Position numbers and translations under genes: made by a program
The notes under the pieces: model-generated
Told to the model about the DNA's origin: nothing
Seen by the model: the letters and a program-made list of their open reading frames with translations, nothing else
Databases searched by the model: none
NCBI GenBank assembly: GCA_028822945.1
Contig: JAPKCN010000023.1
Location: 1-14,772 of the forward strand
Direction: 5' to 3'
Length of the DNA: 14,772 bases
DNA from: Porticoccaceae bacterium
Lineage (GTDB): Bacteria; Pseudomonadota; Gammaproteobacteria; Pseudomonadales; Porticoccaceae
Part shown: positions 14,649 to 14,772 of the stretch, in pieces
Numbering within the stretch: position 1 is the stretch's first letter
Layout: each line of letters opens with the position of its first letter

Positions 14649-14772
14649 TTTATCATCCTTATAATTATAAATTCGTAAAGCAGTTTACAGATAAACAACT
14701 AACACCGCTGCAAGTTAAAAGTCATTTTGTGCTAAATTATAGCTATAGTGGCGATGAATCTGACCTTAGTCC
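14649..14772. promoter_or_regulatory. fabY upstream region at the window edge
   Basis: The minus strand has the fabY ribosome-binding site (AAGGA, 14660-14656) and a TATAAT at 14669-14664 that is too close to it to leave a proper leader, so the real fabY promoter is probably further upstream. On the plus strand, TTAAAA (14715-14720) and TATAGC (14739-14744) are about 18 bases apart. They precede an ATG at 14754 that could open a divergent gene beyond the window, but too little is visible to call it. Confidence 0.25.

Noticed and set aside
14754..14772. Divergent gene starting at ATG 14754 (M-N-L-T-L-V)
   Set aside because: Only six codons are visible and there is no clear ribosome-binding site, so it cannot be told from chance.

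Overview
The window looks like a stretch of gammaproteobacterial chromosome, probably a free-living or marine relative of the Pseudomonas/Cellvibrio side of the class. Three things point there. First, a glycolysis/pentose-phosphate cluster (tkt-epd-pgk-fba) lies back to back with an ArsR-type regulator plus metK; as I recall, Pseudomonas aeruginosa has the same arrangement around PA0546-PA0555. Second, S-adenosylhomocysteine is recycled by AhcY. Third, there is a FabY-type ketoacyl synthase. No tRNA, rRNA, CRISPR array, transposase or phage gene is visible, and most of the window is ordinary housekeeping sequence.

Layout. Bases 1-1218 form a decayed zone. It holds a possible tiny secreted ORF on the minus strand (35-142) and a clear pseudogene of a small outer-membrane beta-barrel protein on the plus strand (447-1087, six in-frame stops and one frameshift). 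Bases 1219-6520, minus strand, are a tightly packed operon transcribed as tkt-epd-pgk-fba, with overlapping start/stop codons at tkt/epd and epd/pgk. Bases 6521-6710 are a divergent control region with a promoter on each strand and a dyad lying on the plus-strand extended -10 element. Bases 6711-12741, plus strand, carry an ArsR-methyltransferase fusion regulator, metK, ahcY, metF, rsmE and a secreted trypsin-like protease. Bases 12738-14648, minus strand, encode FabY, whose stop codon overlaps that of the protease. The last 124 bases are the fabY upstream region.

How the genes work together. MetK makes SAM and AhcY splits the SAH left after methylation. MetF makes the methyl-tetrahydrofolate used to remethylate homocysteine. 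The leading regulator pairs an ArsR DNA-binding domain with a SAM-methyltransferase-like domain, so it most likely senses SAM/SAH and controls the operon (SahR-like). The minus-strand operon links central sugar phosphates (Tkt, Pgk, Fba) with erythrose-4-phosphate oxidation (Epd), the entry to one route of pyridoxal phosphate synthesis.

The points most worth checking are the beta-barrel pseudogene, the protease start (the well-placed start position reads ATA rather than ATG inside what would be a classic ATGA overlap), and the regulator's putative operator. I found no convincing evidence of a new multi-gene system.
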